Below are positions 4,888-7,827 of a DNA stretch of 7,827 nt, piece after piece. Below the pieces are notes generated by a model. The model was not told where the DNA came from and did no database searches. It saw nothing but the letters and a program-made list of their open reading frames with translations. The position numbers and the translations under genes were made by a program. Each line of letters starts with the position of its first letter. Positions within the stretch are counted from its first letter, which is position 1. Origin of the DNA: Candidatus Nomurabacteria bacterium (GTDB lineage Bacteria; Patescibacteriota; Minisyncoccia; Phycocordibacterales; UBA10002); the NCBI GenBank assembly GCA_943354745.1, contig CALRDB010000040.1:1-7827 (forward strand), in the 5' to 3' direction.

Positions 4888-7335
4888 TTACAACACAACT
4901 ATGTTGACAAGGCGATCAGGAACGACGATGACTTTAGATACCGAGACCCCCTCCAGCCATTTTTTCACTTCGGGTAATGAGAGAGCTCTCTTCTGCAACT
5001 CTTCCTGTAATCCCCCTCTCTCAGTAGTAAAGCTACCTCTGATTTTTCCGTTTACTTGCACGACAATCGTTACAGGAGCGCTCACTGCAATTTTTTCATC
5101 GTAGGCGGGCCACAGCTCGAGATGTATGCTCTTCTTGTAGCCTAGGTGATTCCAGAGCTCTTCAGAGAGATGTGGCGCAAAGGGAGAGACAAGCTTAATG
5201 AGTATCTTGAATGTCTCGAGTGGTACCCCTTCATTTTTTTCGAGCGCATTAAGGAGAATCATAAGTGCGCTGATGGCGGTGTTAAATCGGAATTCGTCGA
5301 TATCTGTTCCAACTTTTTTAATAGTCTGATGCAAGAGAGATTTAAGTTGTAAGTTGTCAGAGGTAAGTTCCGCGCCGGAGTTCTTTGTCTTACTTTCAAC
5401 TTTCAACTTTAATCTGAAAACTCTTTCGAGAAATCGCCGCGATCCGACAAGGCTGTCGGAATTCCACGCAATCGCTTGATTGAACGGACCCATAAACATT
5501 TCGTACACACGAAGCGAATCGGCGCCGAATTGCTTCACAATATCGTCGGGGTTAACGACATTGCCGAATCGCTTACTCATCTTGCGTCCGTCGGAAGCGA
5601 GAATAAGTCCGACGTTTTGAAGGCGTTGAAATGGCTCCTCTGTACTGACTGCACCGATATCGAAGAGGAATTTATGCCAAAATCGCGCATAAATAAGATG
5701 CCTTGTGGCATGTTCAGCTCCTCCGACGTACATATCCACGGGCTGCCAATATTTTTCCGCTCTTTGTGAGGTAAACCGCTTTCGGTTTTTGGGGTCGGTA
5801 TAGCGAAGATAGTACCAACACGAACCCGCCCACTGCGGCATGGTGTTGGTCTCTCGCTTCGCGGGACCCTTACACTTTGGACACTTGGTATTGACGAAGC
5901 TTGGGATACTTGCAAGTGGTGACTCCCCTGTGCCCGCGGGCGCGTATGATTTTACGTTCGGGAGTTTTACCGGCAGGTCCTTTTCGGGGACAGGAACAAC
6001 TCCACATTTTGGACAGTGGATAAGCGGAATCGGTTCGCCCCAGTAGCGTTGGCGGGAGAAGACCCAGTCACGAAGTCTGTAGTTCACAACGCGCTCCCCC
6101 CAACCTTTCGAGACGAGATGCTCGATGATATCTTCGCGGACCTCGTCCCAGCGTCGCCCTTTAAATTCGGCGGGTTCCGTGAGAACACCATTTGGTTCCC
6201 TATAACAGACGTCCAGGTTCCTAACCTTCTCCGCGCGCGCGGGGTCAGCTGGAAAGAGTACCGGATGAAGCGGAATGCCGTACTTCTTCGCAAAGGCGAA
6301 GTCGCGGTCATCATGCGCACTGCAGCTTACGATACCGGTTCCGTAGTCAACGAGGGCGTAGGAGGCGACCCAAATCGGAAGCTCGCGGTTTGCCGCCGGA
6401 TATTCAAGGTAGCGGCCGGTAAAAATACCTTCCATCTCATTCACATGATTAAACCCCTCCTTGGCCTTCTTTCGCTTAATGTGCTCGACGAATTCAAGTA
6501 CCTCTTTTTCGTTCGGTGTTCCCCTTACCAACTCCTTAACGAGCGGATGTTCAGGAGCAATGATGATGAACGTTTGTGCCGTGTATGTCTGCGGAACCGA
6601 GTTATACATCGCCAGGCTAAGGTCCATCCCCTTGACTCTGAATTTGAGATTCACACCTTCCGAACGCCCAATCCAATTTCGCTGTGATTCCTTGATATAT
6701 TCAGGCCAGTTAAGGGTATCGAGACCTGAGAGAAGCCTGTCGGCGTATTTTGTTATGCGAAGCACCCATTGCGGAATGGGACGTTTCTCGACAACGGAGC
6801 CACACCGCTCGCACTTTCCATCCTCCAAGTCCTCGTTAGCAAGACCCGTCTGACACGAAGGACACCAGTTAATTGGCTCGTGTGACTGGAACGCGAGGCC
6901 CGCTTTGTACATCTGGAGGAAAATCCACTGCGTCCACTTGTAGTAGCCGGGGTCGGTGGTGTTCACCTCGCGACTCCAGTCGTAATTAAAACCGATTTTT
7001 TGAAGTTGGGATTTAAAACGTTTGATATTCTTTTTTACCGCGACCGCAGGATGAATCTTATTCTTTATCGCATAGTTCTCTGCGGGAAGTCCAAATGCGT
7101 CCCAGCCCATAGGGTGCAAAATGTTGTAACCCTGCATTTTTTTGAGGCGAGAGTAGACGTCCGTTGCGATGTAGCCTTTTGGGTGGCCGACATGAAGTCC
7201 ATCTCCTGACGGATACGGGAACATATCCAAGACATAGGATTTCTTTCCGTTACCCTGTTTGGTCTTATACAGATCGGTGGATTCCCAGACCTTCTGCCAT
7301 TTCTTTTCAATTTTGTTGTGGTCGTAATGATTCAT
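4888..7335 (-). CDS. leuS: leucyl-tRNA synthetase
   Basis: This class I synthetase charges tRNA-Leu with leucine in the cytosol. The 815 residues contain the HIGH box as HVGH (48-51, within PYPSGDGLHVGHPKGY), a zinc ribbon Cys158/161/175/178, the CP1 editing domain (about 225-415), a second cysteine quartet Cys441/444/485/488, the KMSKR form of the KMSKS loop (585-589), the anticodon-binding helical domain (about 668-760) and a C-terminal domain starting at VQVNGKIRG (759-767). The editing aspartate is present in SAHDDRDFAF (Asp345). The usual TTRPDT motif of CP1 is replaced by NSVPQT (245-250). Residues 641-666 are an in-frame insertion encoded by a palindromic repeat. The ATG at 7335 follows a leader hairpin and has no evident Shine-Dalgarno sequence. 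Identity is certain. Confidence 0.97.
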   Translation of the reverse strand: MNHYDHNKIEKKWQKVWESTDLYKTKQGNGKKSYVLDMFPYPSGDGLHVGHPKGYIATDVYSRLKKMQGYNILHPMGWDAFGLPAENYAIKNKIHPAVAVKKNIKRFKSQLQKIGFNYDWSREVNTTDPGYYKWTQWIFLQMYKAGLAFQSHEPINWCPSCQTGLANEDLEDGKCERCGSVVEKRPIPQWVLRITKYADRLLSGLDTLNWPEYIKESQRNWIGRSEGVNLKFRVKGMDLSLAMYNSVPQTYTAQTFIIIAPEHPLVKELVRGTPNEKEVLEFVEHIKRKKAKEGFNHVNEMEGIFTGRYLEYPAANRELPIWVASYALVDYGTGIVSCSAHDDRDFAFAKKYGIPLHPVLFPADPARAEKVRNLDVCYREPNGVLTEPAEFKGRRWDEVREDIIEHLVSKGWGERVVNYRLRDWVFSRQRYWGEPIPLIHCPKCGVVPVPEKDLPVKLPNVKSYAPAGTGESPLASIPSFVNTKCPKCKGPAKRETNTMPQWAGSCWYYLRYTDPKNRKRFTSQRAEKYWQPVDMYVGGAEHATRHLIYARFWHKFLFDIGAVSTEEPFQRLQNVGLILASDGRKMSKRFGNVVNPDDIVKQFGADSLRVYEMFMGPFNQAIAWNSDSLVGSRRFLERVFRLKLKVESKTKNSGAELTSDNLQLKSLLHQTIKKVGTDIDEFRFNTAISALMILLNALEKNEGVPLETFKILIKLVSPFAPHLSEELWNHLGYKKSIHLELWPAYDEKIAVSAPVTIVVQVNGKIRGSFTTERGGLQEELQKRALSLPEVKKWLEGVSVSKVIVVPDRLVNIVVL
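5338..5415 (-). repeat. 78-bp palindromic heptad-repeat element inserted in frame in leuS
   Basis: The arms 5338-5356 and 5397-5415 are inverted repeats of 19 bases matching at 17 positions. They are built from 7-base units (AAGTTGT twice in the left arm, AACTTTC/AACTTTA in the right arm). The element is exactly 26 codons (residues 641-666 of LeuRS) and keeps the frame. It falls after FLERVFRL and before LLHQTIKKVGTDIDEF, a junction that is normally short, which supports an insertion. Confidence 0.7.
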
Positions 7336-7345
7336 GGGTGGCTTG

Positions 7346-7392
7346 CCCCGTTAGAAGTAGTTCGCCAAAGGCGAACGTTAGTTCTAACGGGG
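7346..7392 (-). promoter_or_regulatory. long leader hairpin just upstream of the leuS start
   Basis: A perfect 11-bp inverted repeat, CCCCGTTAGAA (7346-7356) and TTCTAACGGGG (7382-7392), encloses a second perfect 7-bp stem, GTTCGCC-AAA-GGCGAAC (7360-7376). It fills nearly all the leader between the proposed transcription start (near 7407) and the ATG, ending 10 bases before it. It lacks a T run, so it is unlikely to be a simple terminator. It could be a cis-regulatory or stabilising RNA element, or a REP-like repeat that inserted here. Confidence 0.65.
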
Positions 7393-7413
7393 TCATACGA
7401 TTGCATGGACATT

Positions 7414-7441
7414 ACTATACAATCTTTTACATTTTTCTCAA
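7414..7441 (-). promoter_or_regulatory. candidate leuS promoter
   Basis: On the minus strand TTGAGA (7436-7441) and TATAGT (7414-7419) are each five-of-six matches to the sigma-70 consensus, with a 16-base spacer. Predicted transcription would start near 7407, about 15 bases before the leader hairpin. Confidence 0.6.
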
Positions 7442-7448
7442 CCAACAG

Positions 7449-7480
7449 AAACCGCGGACAAGTTCAGTCGTCCACGGTTT
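7449..7480 (-). terminator. hairpin, possible terminator of the partial hypothetical gene
   Basis: An 11-bp stem with one G-T pair (AAACCGCGGAC at 7449-7459 with GTCCACGGTTT at 7470-7480) encloses a 10-base loop. It lies 28 bases past the stop at 7509. On the minus strand the tail is only TTTCT, so it is a weak Rho-independent terminator at best. It directly precedes the leuS promoter. Confidence 0.45.
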
Positions 7481-7492
7481 TCAACTTAGAGC

Positions 7493-7516
7493 CTATCAAC
7501 TAAAAACTTTAAACTT
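7493..7516 (-). repeat. third heptad-repeat copy, spanning the stop codon of the partial gene
   Basis: On the minus strand the 24 bases match the mnmA copy (229-252) at 20 positions. The stop codon of the partial hypothetical gene (7509-7511) falls within it, in a different reading frame from the leuS and mnmA copies. Confidence 0.5.
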
Positions 7517-7827
7517 CTTTCGGCCTCACCGGATACAATTCCGTATCAATAGTCCGCTCAAAACATGAACGTCCTTGCCCATGTGTCCAATCCTGACTGC
7601 CGAATTCGTTGATAAGGAATACGGGATTCGGAATAGGGGGAGGAGTCCCTCTGACTCCGGTTGATGACGGAAGGGCGAAGTTGGCGCAGAGGGTGAACGT
7701 GAGCTTTCCGTCATTTGAATACTCATACGATTCAAAAGTTTTGGGGTCGGACACGGGCGTGATGGCCGAAATCGGGTCGTACAATTCTTCGAGAGTCTCT
7801 GGTAAACGCCCCTTTGGCTGCCAAAAG
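7509..7827 (-). CDS. conserved hypothetical protein, C-terminal 105 residues (start beyond the window)
   Basis: The frame is open to the right edge, so the N-terminus is missing. The visible part begins FWQPKGRLPETLEELYDPIS, continues DPKTFESYEYSNDGKLTFTLCANFALPS, has a Pro-rich stretch (TPPPIPNP) and ends WTHGQGRSCFERTIDTELYPVRPKEV. The pattern LPETLEEL...DPKTFESYEY resembles the C-terminal half of type II secretion or type IV pseudopilins (a proline-led helix, then DP..G..YEY). From memory, similar C-termini (HGxGRxCFxRTID) occur in CPR proteins of unknown function with one N-terminal membrane helix, which cannot be seen here. Function is unassigned. The final residues and stop fall in a heptad-repeat copy, so the natural C-terminus may have been altered. 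Confidence 0.7.
   Translation of the reverse strand, partial: FWQPKGRLPETLEELYDPISAITPVSDPKTFESYEYSNDGKLTFTLCANFALPSSTGVRGTPPPIPNPVFLINEFGSQDWTHGQGRSCFERTIDTELYPVRPKEV

Noticed and set aside
6255..6330. TTCGC-AAAG-GCGAA hairpin resembling the inner stem of the leuS leader
   Set aside because: It encodes the normal FAFAKKYG segment of LeuRS; the match is a chance result of codon use.
6016..6687. Plus-strand open frame of 223 codons
   Set aside because: It lies antisense within leuS, whose motifs are intact; the translation has no recognisable domain and is a shadow.
7336..7508. T-box riboswitch ahead of leuS
   Set aside because: The leader is too short and has no T-box sequence, specifier loop or antiterminator-terminator pair; only the nested hairpin is present.
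7164..7568. Plus-strand open frame of 134 codons over the leuS start and its upstream region
   Set aside because: It crosses the leuS start, leader hairpin, promoter and the end of the next gene; no coding signature.
1..7827. tRNA or rRNA genes
   Set aside because: No cloverleaf with a GTTCRANYC arm in a suitable place and no rRNA signature was found on either strand by eye.

Overview
The window (about 7.8 kb, moderate GC, standard genetic code with no in-frame UGA) looks like a piece of a Candidate Phyla Radiation (Patescibacteria, probably Parcubacteria) chromosome. The grounds are the gene set: a sigma region 4 protein fused to a HARE-HTH domain, a zinc-binding LeuRS with a degenerate CP1 motif, a large two-helix membrane protein ending in a motif I associate with CPR type IV secretion-like loci, and a small hypothetical protein with a CPR-style C-terminus. 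Weak or absent Shine-Dalgarno sequences fit this. The phylum call is inference; no rRNA or database comparison is available.

All six genes lie on the minus strand. From the right edge in transcription order: a partial hypothetical gene (7509 to edge); an intergenic stretch with a hairpin, a good promoter and a long leader hairpin; leuS (4888-7335); a gap with a promoter; a sigma4/HARE-HTH gene (3659-4714) ending in a strong intrinsic terminator; a 350-base gene-free stretch with a REP-like palindromic element, CACGGAA repeats and a promoter; a two-gene operon of a membrane protein (1848-3308) and the lytic transglycosylase mltG (786-1835); a short gap; and mnmA, cut by the left edge.

Functions fall into translation (LeuRS, MnmA tRNA thiolation), transcription control (sigma4/HARE-HTH) and envelope (MltG plus the membrane protein, which may form one cell-wall or secretion unit).

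The most unusual signal is a family of short heptad-based repeats (AACTTTA/AACTTTC on the plus strand). One forms a 78-bp palindromic element inserted in frame in leuS, adding 26 residues. A related half-copy sits in mnmA in the same frame, and a third lies across the stop codon of the partial gene. This resembles in concept the protein-coding palindromic elements of Rickettsia and merits a genome-wide search.
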